NCBI GenBank assembly: GCA_025024175.1
Contig: QCXZ01000064.1
Location: 10,726,001 to 10,790,000 of the forward strand
DNA length: 64,000 bases
Reading direction: 5' to 3'
From: Rhyzopertha dominica
Taxonomy: Eukaryota; Arthropoda; Insecta; Coleoptera; Bostrichidae
Below the pieces are notes generated by a model that saw only the letters and a program-made list of their open reading frames with translations, had not been told where the DNA came from and searched no databases. Made by a program: the position numbers and the translations under genes. Shown one piece after another: positions 34,774 to 45,182 of this stretch (within the stretch, counting starts at the first letter, position 1; each line of letters starts with the position of its first letter).

Positions 34774-35632
34774 ACTTCCCGTTACCGTAATATATTTAGT
34801 GGCTGTAGTCAGTATAGCCCCGACAGATGGCATTGGTATTTAATTATCTACTTATGCATTATAGTTCTTATTTTCATGAGCAAACCTACATACAGTACAA
34901 ACAACAGTTGCAAAATATATCATTAGTAAACAATTGGGGACAGGACATGTTATGTTTAAAATTAAAACAGAAAACTTCTGTATGTTCATTTTAGTATGCC
35001 TTCTACATCTTCGAGTAAAATAATGCCTTTCACTTAAACGCTTTCATATCTGCCATAAAACTCATTTTTAAAGCTTCATGTTGTGCAAACGTCATAACGA
35101 AGGCAAACAAAGGCATAGTAAGTTGTAGTTGCAAAGGATTTTTCGCGTTTTAATTTCTGCAAATCACATTTGGTTTTTTATGACTCCTAAAGTACCTCTA
35201 GGTAATGTTTTTCGAGAAACATTTCGTACATTCTCGTACTACTTGACTATCGCTTGGTGTGGGAATTAAAGTCTTAAGTTCGGCAATACTTCGTATCTAC
35301 CCTTTTAGAACCAATTTAATGTAAACCGGACAAATGTATAAAAGCATATATGTACATGTCCACGACATCTTATTAGCCTCACCCACAAAATACAGATCAT
35401 TTCAAATCATTATTGGATCCATTCAATGCATCAAAGAAGGTGACGATTATTTGGCAGACAATTTGTCACTTCTGACGACTGAGAATTAACTACAGATTTT
35501 TTTCAGCAAAATAAGTATTTCATTCGCGACATTAGACTTTCTAACTATAATTAAGTTTCAAGTACCTAAGTAGAATTTAAATACAATAATAAATGGGTTA
35601 TTTACATATAACTTTGAAGTTGTTAAAATAAA
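34774..35632. other. No recognisable gene
   Basis: AT-rich with no supportable feature. It runs up to the Tc1 transposase start, and no Tc1 terminal repeat could be identified here. Confidence 0.45.
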
Positions 35633-36125
35633 ATGGGTCTTTGAAAATGACTTGCTGCTGAAGAGACTGGCTGTATTAAATATTTAAGAGAAGAAGGATA
35701 CTCCAGTCGAGAAATTGCCGGAAGAATCTATTTTAATGATAAGGTCATCAATAATTTTGTCCAAGATACTAAAAATTACGAAAAAAATTACATAGATGGC
35801 ATTCAAATTGCCACAACAGCAAGGAAAAGAAAAAATATTTTACGCGAAGCCTCCAATTCCAATTCCTCCAATTCCAATTCTGAGTGTCAGAAGAATGAAC
35901 GAATCAGTCGAATCTACAGTCAGTTTATAAACTGTGCAGAGGCTTATTAAAAAGTGTGTACATTTTAAAACGACGTAGCTCACAAAAAAAACCCGTTTTG
36001 ACTTAAGGGTACAAATAAAATCGCCACAGTTTTGCAAGCAATTATATTCGGTGGCAAGAGCAATTGATAGTGTAATTTTGACAGATAAAAATTTTTGTCT
36101 TGGCAAGCTAAATTATACAGAGTTT
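35633..36125 (+). pseudogene. Tc1-type transposase, N-terminal half (interrupted)
   Basis: From an ATG at 35633 the frame (with two early stops) gives KYLREEGYSSREIAGRI and VINNFVQDTKNYEK, the paired-like helix-turn-helix and the 'V..Fl.dp..YG' linker of Tc1 transposases. KRKNILREASN follows, then an unusual in-frame 15-bp tandem duplication (SNSNS twice). After frame changes come VQRLIKKC and IDSVILTDKNFCL, where the Asp of TDKNF corresponds to the first D of the DD34E triad. The gene is cut here by family B and resumes at 36905. Stops and frameshifts make it inactive. Confidence 0.8.
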
Positions 36126-36129
36126 ATTA

Positions 36130-36895
36130 TCAATTAAATCAATTTGCCGCCTCTCAGCAAAATGAACACGACCACTGCTTTGACAGATACTTGTCGTCTG
36201 TCGATTGGCGAATTATTTGATATGTTTTAATTATATGAGAAATACGTAGGAGTGTATATTTTCAACATATGTTGTAGTGTTTTGTAGGATCATTAACTTT
36301 ATGACTGAAGAAAGCTCGGATCTGCGGAGTGACACGCTTGCGTATAACTTTTAGGTTATGTATCTAATCTGTGAGGTTGTGACTACAGTAAGCCTGTGAA
36401 ATTCATCTGTGATGAACTAAAAGATGTGGTTAGCTGCACTACCAGGGTACCGGGTAACTTTTTTACGGACAAGTTTTCTAACTTAGAAACAGCTAATGCA
36501 ATGCTAGTTACAAAACAGGTGCAAACATTAAAATAGGGAAAAAGACTGAGACTGACTGCGTAGGCTTTCAAGTTTGCGGTAAATAATGAAACTTATAAAG
36601 CCATGTCTGAAACCAGGAAACCGCACAAAAGAGTTTTATGACGGATATCGTTGTATATATTGAAATGTTGTGTAGCTCCGTACATGCAAATTATTGTTAT
36701 TACTTACTTTTGAAAAGAAAATATAACCGCAAGTTGTGCGAAAATCTTTATAAAACCATCAATTTCATAGATTTTATCCGCAACCTTCAGTACAGAATAT
36801 GACAGATGGCAGTATATTATGCTTATTGTAGCTTTGTAGCAGTTACAAAAAAGCGGCACAAATAATTAAAAAATGATCGCCGCTTGCGTTGCACT
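36130..36895 (+). mobile_element. Repeat family B, copy 2, inserted in the Tc1 transposase
   Basis: It lies exactly between two consecutive parts of one Tc1 transposase and matches family B copy 1 (29265-29880, opposite strand). Tips are loosely inverted (AATTTGCCGC at the left, GCGGCACAAATAATT at the right). No coding capacity. The interrupted host reading frame fixes the approximate boundaries and shows this is a mobile unit. Confidence 0.7.
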
Positions 36896-36904
36896 AATCA
36901 TTTA

Positions 36905-37245
36905 TACAAACCTTGTACTACATTACCTAAGACAAGAACAAACATTAATTTTCTGCTCGTCACCACAGACTAGAAGCCGGGTTGATGGTGTGGGGCGTAA
37001 CTTCATCTAAAGAAGTGGTGCATTTAGAAATTTTAGATGGAATTCAAAATGCTCAGAAATATAGGGATCTATTAATACGGGTCAAATCTATAATAGAAAG
37101 AACCATCAATTGCTTACCATGGGTTTACCAACATGATCATGCTGCAGTCCATACTGCACGCTTGGTTAGTAGTTGGTTAGACGAAGAAAATGTTTTTGGC
37201 CATTATTTTATTTGTTATTGTTTTTCGTTTCTGTTTTACTATTAA
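36905..37245 (+). pseudogene. Tc1-type transposase, C-terminal half (continuation)
   Basis: It resumes with LYYIT-stop-DKNKH then FSARHHRLEAGLMVWGV, NAQKYRDLL, and VYQHDHAAVHTARLVSSWLD. MVWG and Q.D.A..HtAr are the conserved blocks around the second catalytic Asp of Tc1/mariner DD34E transposases; the Asp (QHD) is kept. The WP..SPDLNPIE block with the final Glu is missing: after DEENVFGHYF the sequence diverges. Together with 35633-36125 it covers about 270 codons of a usual 340. Confidence 0.8.
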
Positions 37246-37800
37246 ATTAATTTAACACAACAAATAGTTTGCTGTTGTATTATAGGTAATGGTAGTGAGG
37301 CTAGTCAGATTGTCGCGACGAAATCACCATTTAAATAACGTTTGTTGTTCAACAACAAACTATATCCTAAATAATTAAAATTTAATATAATTTGATGATG
37401 TATAGCAATATAAATCGAAGTTACTTCATAACATAACAAAAAGCGTATTTTGGAGTGAAGCTAATCAGATGTCGCAGAGCTAATTTATATCTTATAACAC
37501 TACACGCCCTTGCAAGTAAACATATGAAAAACCCTGATCTGACACAAGAAATGTCCAAGTCAGAAACTACTACCACCAACTGAACGTGGAATGGAGATAA
37601 TGCCTACCATTCGAATAACAACATTCAGGCACTCAATGTTTGTAAATTTATTCAATTACTATTGATTTCTCCATAACTGGTTCTTTTATCGAAATACTGA
37701 AATCATTTTACAGAATTTGCTGAAATTAATGCGACCGCGCCTCGCTACCAGTGATTGGGACAACGTACCTTCGGTTGATACTACTATCACATTTTATACA
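37246..37800. other. No gene; short direct and inverted repeats
   Basis: AGTGAGGCTAGTCAGATTG (37293) and AGTGAAGCTAATCAGATG (37453) are imperfect direct repeats 160 bp apart. TTGTTGTTCAACAACAA-type palindromes lie between them. They could be the remains of the Tc1 element's 3' end, but no matching 5' TIR was found. Confidence 0.35.
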
Positions 37801-37833
37801 ATCCTGCGAACGCATGCGTTGGCCGCTACATCC

Positions 37834-38170
37834 TATAAAAGGTATCCGCATCCCTTCGGTCGGCAGTCCTATCTGAAAAGCGGGGGGTAAACTGCACCAC
37901 CGCGATGCAGACGAATACGCAGTGAAAACTTATTTTCCGATAGTCTCATATAGGCCCTTCGCTCTCCGCCAGCCGCAAATGTGAGATTCGAGACAGTTTG
38001 AGTTTTCGATTTTTTTAGTTGCTTTCTAGTGGTAGCGCGATGGACGGTAAGCTAGTTGCTTTTGAATTGTTCTAAAAGCTTCTAAAACGAAGTTCTACAC
38101 GGTGTTCGAGATCAAGAGGAGTTCTTCCAGCGATGAGAAGAAGAAGTTCATTGTTCTTCAGACCGGGTAG
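37834..38170 (+). promoter_or_regulatory. Promoter-like, GC-richer segment with possible first exon
   Basis: CTATAAAAGG at about 37835 is a good TATA box. A CpG-bearing leader of about 200 bp follows, then GCGCGATGGACG/GTAAGC at 38036-38052, a start codon directly followed by a donor-like GTAAGC. At 38092-38170 an open stretch reads FYTVFEIKRSSSSDEKKKF and VLQTG ending at a GTAGGTT donor-like site. The combination is exon-like, but the pieces do not join into one clear frame and I recognise no family. It could belong to a host gene or a transposon. Confidence 0.3.
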
Positions 38171-39620
38171 GTTCACTGAAAGCTGCCTTAGTTGACAAAA
38201 ATGACTTTTGGAATATCAAGACACTGATTTTGTAAAAGGCCAAAAACGCATTTGAAACATTCGAGTTGTTAGCTAACCTTTATAGCAAGCAATCCTCAAG
38301 CAACTACTGCATATCGTAGTTACCGGACACTTCAAAACTAATGAATGAACAAACAGGTACCTACCTCATTACATGGTCAGATACTGCTTACGAAGCTGCC
38401 GCTTTATCCTTGTATTTTTGCAAGTGTAGACGTGTGCTATAGTACATTGAGTTTTAACGTAAGTTTGTTACTGTGAAACCAACTTTTTATTTCTAAAACA
38501 AATATATTAATATTGTTAAGATAATCTACAATATTCTTACCTAATAATGGTCAGACTAACCATTAAAGAACAGCCTATTGTTAATGGAAGAGTCACTTTG
38601 ATCTTATACAGGTCACGCGTTAGGTCTGCAATAGCTATAATTAATCATAAAGCCTTTGGCCGACATGACTAATGGCTGTAGGCATAGATTTCTGAATGAC
38701 TTGGCGATTAACTAAAAACAAAATTGCAAACGCAAGGTGTGTCACTTTCTCCACCAATAAATTACTTCTATGCCTCATGAATCTGAAAAGCTCATTTCCT
38801 CTTGCTAATATTGAATAAGTTAGTGAGTAATAAGCTATCGCAGAACGTATTCTAGTAAGTAGTAAAAATGCTTTTCATTTAAAACGTTTTTCCACTATTG
38901 CGTATACAGCAGGAAACGCTCTTACAATTACAATTAAAACGTTGAAACTAACATCTTTTTTGTCATAGTTTTCTGTTTTCATGTTTAATGTGCAGTTTTT
39001 GCAGGAAAATTTTTAAGGGGTTGAAGTCACGCACCACGCAGGAGAGCATTCGAACCCTTTTTTTGTTTTCCCAAGAGTCAAACAGTGTTGATTGTTATTA
39101 TACCACGGTATAAATATACTGCTCCGTCTTTTGACTTAAGATAGATATGGGTCACCCCAGTAACAGTTCTTTGCGTCTTTTTTTTTGTTATTTGCCAAAT
39201 TGACTACCGTCGATTTTGAGTGTTTTCTTCAGCTTTTGCAATGTAACCATAACTAACGCAGGGCCGTGTAGCATGGAAACTATGGGATATTTTTTACTAC
39301 TCTAATGCCATTATTAGAAAAACCCACTGTTGGGGCTGATACACTACGATTGTTTTACCTTATCTTAATCGAGATAAAAAACGTTTTTAGTTGATTAAAG
39401 CTATTAGGATTATTTACCATTAGATAGAGGTAGAATGACAAATTATTTTTCGTAGTTTATTCTCCTTGTAGTGTTCTCTGCCGTCGTAGATGGTACGATT
39501 GAGGGCAAAGTTTAAGTGAAATGTCCTATTCAGGTTCATTTGAGGCGTTTACTGCACTGATGCATCTGTTTGTTTTGCTTGGTTAAGTTCTGCTTCTAAT
39601 TGTAGCGGGTTAGGGGATAT
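38171..39620. other. No recognisable gene
   Basis: AT-rich DNA without repeats or protein signatures that I can support. Confidence 0.45.
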
Positions 39621-39626
39621 TTTCAG

Positions 39627-40043
39627 GACCGGAAGAGATTTACCAAGATATCAAGAGCTTTGAACATCTCCGCTTCAAGAAGGAAGAAAACCCGTGCGCG
39701 ATTTGGAATTTTTATGATGATTTCAAAAAAGACATATGTTTTTTTTCACCTCAAAGCACCACAACAACTCAGTAAGACCGCCCATCTAGATACATCTTTC
39801 AATCTCCAAGTTCTTAACCAGAAGGTAACAGCGACATTATAGTCAGTACAAATCGTGCCACTGGAAGCCCAGCAAACGTCGACCGAACCTGAAGATGTGA
39901 AAGAAGTTTTCCCAAAACGTCATTCAGAGACTCTTTGCCTTATCAGCTCCACCCGCGAAAACATGAAATCAAACAATTTATGTATAACGATTAGATGTTG
40001 CAAGCAACAGAGTACCCAAAATAATTATGTATCAAATAACTAG
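39627..40043 (+). other. Exon-like open segments of unknown identity
   Basis: After an acceptor-like GATATTTTCAG, one frame is open for 49 codons (GPEEIYQDIKSFEHLRFKK, then PCAIWNFYDDFKK) to a stop at 39776. A second frame is open, with a single stop, from 39660 to 40043 (ends of its parts: LQVLNQKVTATL; EPEDVKEVFPKRHSETL). Composition and residue usage look protein-like, but no domain is recognised. It could be a decayed exon or transposon ORF. Confidence 0.22.
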
Positions 40044-40582
40044 AGTTAGCACTGCATAGGGTGTGAACATTTAGAATACAAGACAGTCCTATTTCTGATA
40101 AAATTTTAACTTCTACAACACATTCTGACGGATATTCAACTCTTAAGTTGAAGCGAAAAAGATTGATTAAGATATTTTTGTCTCTAAAACTAATGTTAAC
40201 GCAATACAATACAGTACTTGTATGCGGTGTACAAAGAGCATTTTAGTTATTTAAAAGGGTGACATATTATAAAGCTTTATGTACGACTGCTAAAAGCGCT
40301 TAATTTTCATTAAAACAAATTTAGCTGCCAAAGAGTACGTGGCAATACCGCGCTTTCTTCTAATGTAACCATAGAACGTGGACTGACAATAAACCAGCAA
40401 ATGAAGTAGTTTCATGACAAATGAAAGCAACTGCAACAGTGGCTACAGGCTGACTTAAAAAAAGGCAAATTTAAATTACATTATATACAGGAAAAATTTA
40501 ATCTCATCAAAAGAATAAAATGTACAAAATGTCAGTGTCGAAGCGCAGTTCTCTTACCGCAAAAAGTTCTGAGATCTCTTTC

Positions 40583-41074
40583 TTACTTCTTTTTATAGGT
40601 AGTCCTTTTTTCCTCTTCGGGTAATATTTCTTGTACGTCAGCTTCGTATTTTCTTAAAAACCCATTCGAGACTTTAATTAAAGGACGTTTGAGTTTTTTC
40701 TTCCTTTATAGGCTAACCACTAATTGAATGCAAAATTTGAAGTATATGTGTAGACACAGCACCTTAGAATTTTGATGATCGGTGAATATGCCAGTGACAA
40801 AATTAAAAAACTTCGACTGGCAATAGTTACAAATAGCACATAATTTGAGAATATAGCTGGTTATAGTATGTCCTATTGGTCTGTGAAAGGTTTCTAGCAT
40901 GATCCACAACGAAATTACAGAGAGGTCGAAGGTGCCATACAGCAAAGAAATAAAAAATAAGAATCTATAACAACAACAAAAAAGAATGTAAAAAGCAATC
41001 CATTGACACTGCGACATACCAGGGAAACGGCGGAGTTTAGTTACCAACCGGAAAGGCGGTACCTGCTCTTCCAT
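40583..41074 (-). other. Two consecutive unassigned minus-strand frames
   Basis: A 122-codon frame (41074-40706) starts MEEQVPPFRLVTKLRRFPG and continues with a hydrophobic, Cys/Phe-rich stretch that could be membrane-like or simply AT-rich noise. It is followed by a 45-codon open segment (40719-40583), charged and protein-like (RPLIKVSNGFLRKYEADV, QEILPEEEKR), ending at a donor-like GTAAGA. No family recognised. Confidence 0.22.
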
Positions 41075-41196
41075 TCAACCGACCGTTAAACAAATCAAAA
41101 TAATGCAAAAGTAAAAGACCAAGAATCTGCACGTATATAATATAATAATAAATAGATATTAAATAGGTAGTAACAACAAGAAAGGGTGACAAATTT

Positions 41197-41870
41197 TTAA
41201 ATTAAGTTCTGGAAGGACGTCAAATATTTTTTATAGGCAATTTTAAATAAATTAAATTGATTTATATTTAAGATTTGAAGCAACGGAATTGTGTAACATA
41301 GAAACATTATATGAAAAAGAGCGTTTAAAAAAACTGTGAAAATGTGCGGGGATTGTGAGAGGGTCCTTCCTACGAACATTAATGTTATGAACATCCGTTC
41401 GGAAAGTTATCTTGTTATATAGGTATGCAGGAGTTTTAGTACAGATTAGTTTGTGAAAAAAAACAGACATAAAGCAATTTTCTTCTTGCCTCCATATTTA
41501 ACCACGGCACAGATCTAAGTTTGTGACTGATGTGTTCCTCCTGCTAATTCCATATATTAAGCGCAGGCAAGCATTCTGCACTACTTGAACTCTTCTAGAT
41601 GACTCAAAGTTTAAGCATGGTCCATAACCCGCGTCGGCAAAATTAAACAAAGATAACACCAAAGCATCGCATAAATAAATTTTTTGTTTTATGTTCAAAA
41701 ATACACGTATATTGTATATGATACTACTATGCGCTTGCTTGATTTGGCAGGGACACAGCCCTGCCTCCAGATAACTTTTACAACCTTTTATTTGCTGAGG
41801 AACTGTTTTTAGGATAAGTTTTGAATTAAAAATAACGCTTACCTTTTTTCGGAGCAGACAGACCTTCAAA
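41197..41870 (-). pseudogene. LINE reverse transcriptase C-terminal region
   Basis: On the minus strand, LCDALVLSLFNFADAGYGP and VQVVQNACLRLIYGISRR match the 'k..l..aLVlShf.Y.d.vY' and 'riQNaclRfi.g' blocks after the RT palm of many insect LINEs. After frame changes MEARRKLLYVCFFHKL, TPAYLYNKITFR, NINVRRKDPLTIP and FKIAYKKYLTSFQNLI-stop follow the usual C-terminal order. Separate open frames of 123, 72 and 65 codons carry the pieces, so at least two frameshifts occurred. The catalytic core upstream (41.9-42.4 kb) is not readable. Confidence 0.78.
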
Positions 41871-42129
41871 AATGTTTAAATTTTAGCATTTGTTGTCCTT
41901 TGATACATCATTTGAAAGCTTAATTTCACAAGGGATTTAGCTGCGTAATTAATCTTACTATTTTTAACTCATTTAAGAGGTAGTAGATCAATAAGTAAAA
42001 TGATGCTAGTTGAATATTTTGAACGGTTTTCAAATACATTTAATTATTTGAAGATTCTTTAAACAACTGTCCTTGTTGCAGCCTAAAAATTAAAAATTAT
42101 TCCTAAACACGTTAGACTTATGTGAAACA

Positions 42130-42160
42130 CCATGGCCACCTTCAATAAAGGTGGCCATGG
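42130..42160. repeat. Perfect 13-bp stem-loop
   Basis: CCATGGCCACCTT (42130-42142) pairs perfectly with 42148-42160 around the 5-nt loop CAATA. It lies upstream (minus strand) of the LINE remnant and is GC-rich within AT-rich DNA. Function unknown; it could be a terminator-like or insertion-derived hairpin. Confidence 0.7.
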
Positions 42161-42554
42161 AAACACCCAAAATACTTCTAATATTCTTTCCAAATCACTG
42201 CAACTGAAACTGCGAATGGTTGGTTAGTATTGTCAATATACCTAATAGACATAGAGCAAGTTTTTGAAATAAGAAAATTATAGTCACAATTACGGCGAAA
42301 ATAGCTTAACAAACTGTCAAAAGGGTAGAAAAAAGTTTTATTTATAGTGCTGACCATAGCTGTGCTCGTGCGACAAGCAGGGTGTTTAACGAACTGCATC
42401 CTAATAAAAATGTGAACACGATAGGTACATTGTCGATTTCGGGCGAAAATTCCAAGATACTGAATCTATACCAAGTTGATGATATGGCCCCGCTTGAGAT
42501 GCTTGGTCATTTTGCGATGCACCCAACTAGCTGATAGTGTAGCGTTTCCACAGT

Positions 42555-43010
42555 TAGTGGACTTTCGTACTGGTCTGTAAGAAAGGTTGTAAAGCTGTAC
42601 AAATTTCATCCCTATAAGATGAAAACTTCAGAAACCCGGTGAAGGTACTCCAACAAAAGTTCATTTCATGTTGCGAAATTATACCGAAAAAGATTATAGG
42701 AAACAAAAAACTAATGAAGAATATTGGCTTAAGCGATGAATGTACGTTATGTTCACATTTTTGGAGAACGTCACACACCATTCCATTAGAAACTGTCTGT
42801 GTGGGATAAAACATTTTGGGATGCAATTGTAGGTCCAATTTTCATGGACCGAACGTTGAATGGTAGAATGTATTTAAAATTGGCCAATTGGTTAATGGCA
42901 AAATTACTAAAGTCATGGACTTTATGATCATTGATGAATTGATACGCGTATAACAATTGAATGCCGCCATGATCACCTGATATGACCGCTTTGGAGACGA
43001 TTCAACGTGA
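42555..43010 (+). pseudogene. Mariner-related (insect IS630/Tc1-like) transposase remnant
   Basis: Plus-strand pieces: VVKLYKFHPYKMKTSETR, then after frameshifts KKLMKNIGLSDECTL and IVGPIFMDRTLNGRMYL. They align in order with the insect transposase family whose helix-turn-helix end reads '..l..HPY', whose first catalytic motif is 'ilFsDEa.F', and which has 'iiGP.f.dG.lng..Yl.fL'. The Asp of SDEC is kept. The 'V.vWcGi' block is blurred and the second and third catalytic residues are not found. Frameshifts make it inactive. Confidence 0.6.
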
Positions 43011-45179
43011 AATGTTCGAAAAAAAAATTCGATGTTTTATATTGGCTTTCTAAAACATGAAATGAAATATTTAAGTACCTTTGGTGTCTATATAAGTCAA
43101 ATTTTTAGCAATATATAAATTTTTCCGCTTTAGTAAGAATGAATTCTTGTTGTGATTGCAAAAATTACTTGTACTTGTTGAAAAGAGTCCAAAATATTCA
43201 ACTTAATAAGCAACTTACTTCATAGTGCTTATCGATCTGCTACCACGTAAATGAGTTAAAAATAGTAAAACTAATTATACAGCAAAATATAATGGCATCA
43301 TACTCTGCATTAAAAATCACGATCAACGACACCCATGAAGCAATGTATCAAATTTTGTGTGAAAACTGGGCATTTTGACCCTAAGGGCCATACCCTAGAG
43401 ACCTTATCTAAAAAAGTTATCAGCTATCATCTAGTTAAAACCCAAGGCCAATCCGACGCTTAGGAGCCGAGATCTGCTCACTATCGATGGATGGATGGAT
43501 GCCAAATCGAGTATATAAGCGCTCTACATCGAATGGGATGAATTAAAAACTTTAATATAAGAACCTGCAGGTTTACTGCTTCTTAAAGGTGCACTGCATC
43601 CCTTAGAGAAAGATATTTTTAGAAAAGCAGGTTTAGCAGTGTCAAATAACTTGATTTTTTTACTTCTGCCTTACTCGCAACAGCATTAAAAATTACCTTA
43701 ATCGGGACCTTTGCAGGAGTAGATGTTTTTATCAATAAAATTTTATGGCTACAATTGCTATTCTTGATTTTAAGTCGATAACAGCTAACGTCAACTTGAC
43801 ACCTTGGTGATGCCTTAAAATAAACCAACAATTTACCTTCGAGGCATCATCAAGGAAACTTTGTTGTATTAGCGAATAAGTATTCAATACTAACTTTTTA
43901 TTATTGACAATGGGATCTAGCCATTCTTTTTTTCTATATTATATCAACTTTGTGTAATTAAGCTGTAAAATGATGTATCCTAAGATTAAGGAATGTCTAT
44001 CTGGTTAAGAGAGTAAAAGCTACCAATTGAAAACTTATCCGAATAGTCGTGACCCTGCAGACAAAAAGTTTATGAAATTTTAATTATTATACTATTTAAA
44101 GTAATTCAGTGTGTGTTTAAAAAGAATGACATTGTATGTTGTGTGAATAATACATATTCCATAAATAGTTGAAGTCGGTTTTACCGATAGAGTAAGGTGT
44201 AAGAAAATAAAGTAAATCAGCTCTATAAGTTATATCAGAGAAATGGAAGCAAATTGTTGGCTAACACTTATTACATAATTAAGCAAAGTACTGAATTTCC
44301 TATGGCAGCCTTTTATTTCCAAGAGCCGTCCATGGATGCTTTGAAAACTAACCGCTACTTGCAGTTTCATTAAAATGTAAACGAACACGACATAATAGCG
44401 TGCATCGACAGGGCACGTTTTGCTTGCTGTCCGACCTACAATTGCTCGACCCTGTAGACGAAGCTTGGTACGAACAAAAAGCTTTTTTCCCGACATTTCG
44501 AATTTCCGGCCGGGGGATCCCTCCCGCCACTTGGCTTCTGAGAGCTGCAATAGCGTAATACTTTATAATGGATTTTCCTTGCTTTAGTTGGCGGGATTAT
44601 GTAAACTTGCGGGTTAAAATATTCTTTGCAAGGTCACAGCAAGTACATGTATGATACCCTCTAATTTACGCTGCTCCGGTAAGCTCATACGTGCACGTTA
44701 CCTACACGAACTAAAAAGTGACCCAACGCAAACTGTTTTTATTCTTTAAAGAGTTTTTGAAATAATGTTTAATGGGATACCCTAAACGTAAAAATATTTG
44801 ACACGTGTGCGCAATATTTGGATCAAGTGATGGTAAAGTATAACGTTTTGTAATGTAATACTGCAAATATTCCCTATTAGCTGCATATTCAAAAATACAT
44901 AATCTACTACCCCGTTAAATATTAAGTTATTGTGCAAGGTGGTGCGATTTTGATGGTACTTGGGAGGTTTCAGGTATAAAAAGACTGCATGGATATCATA
45001 ACGGCTCTTGCAGCCATTAATCAATTTTTTAGACAAATTCATTGGTGGAAACAGATTGGTACTACCTTCATTTGCTTTCACGCCATCTTTTATTTTTGAC
45101 AATTTTAGGAAACCTCTGTATCTCGATTACTTTTTTTACTTCTATAGCAGATCTTACAGTTATTCAAGCAATATAATTC
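43011..45179. other. No recognised gene; unassigned ORFs
   Basis: A short GATG-type run sits at 43486-43500 with a TATATAA string near 43511. A GC-rich patch at 44400-44530 carries a minus frame of 106 codons (44550-44230; KWREGSPGRKFEMSGKK, LFVRTKLRLQGRAIVGR), and another 106-codon minus frame lies at 45102-44782 (NLFPPMNLSKKLINGCK). Neither has a family resemblance I can name. Confidence 0.35.
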
Positions 45180-45182
45180 AAA

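Noticed and set aside
43486..43520. GATG run plus TATATAA as a promoter
   Set aside because: Short simple repeat and a common AT string; no initiator, exon or conserved neighbour.
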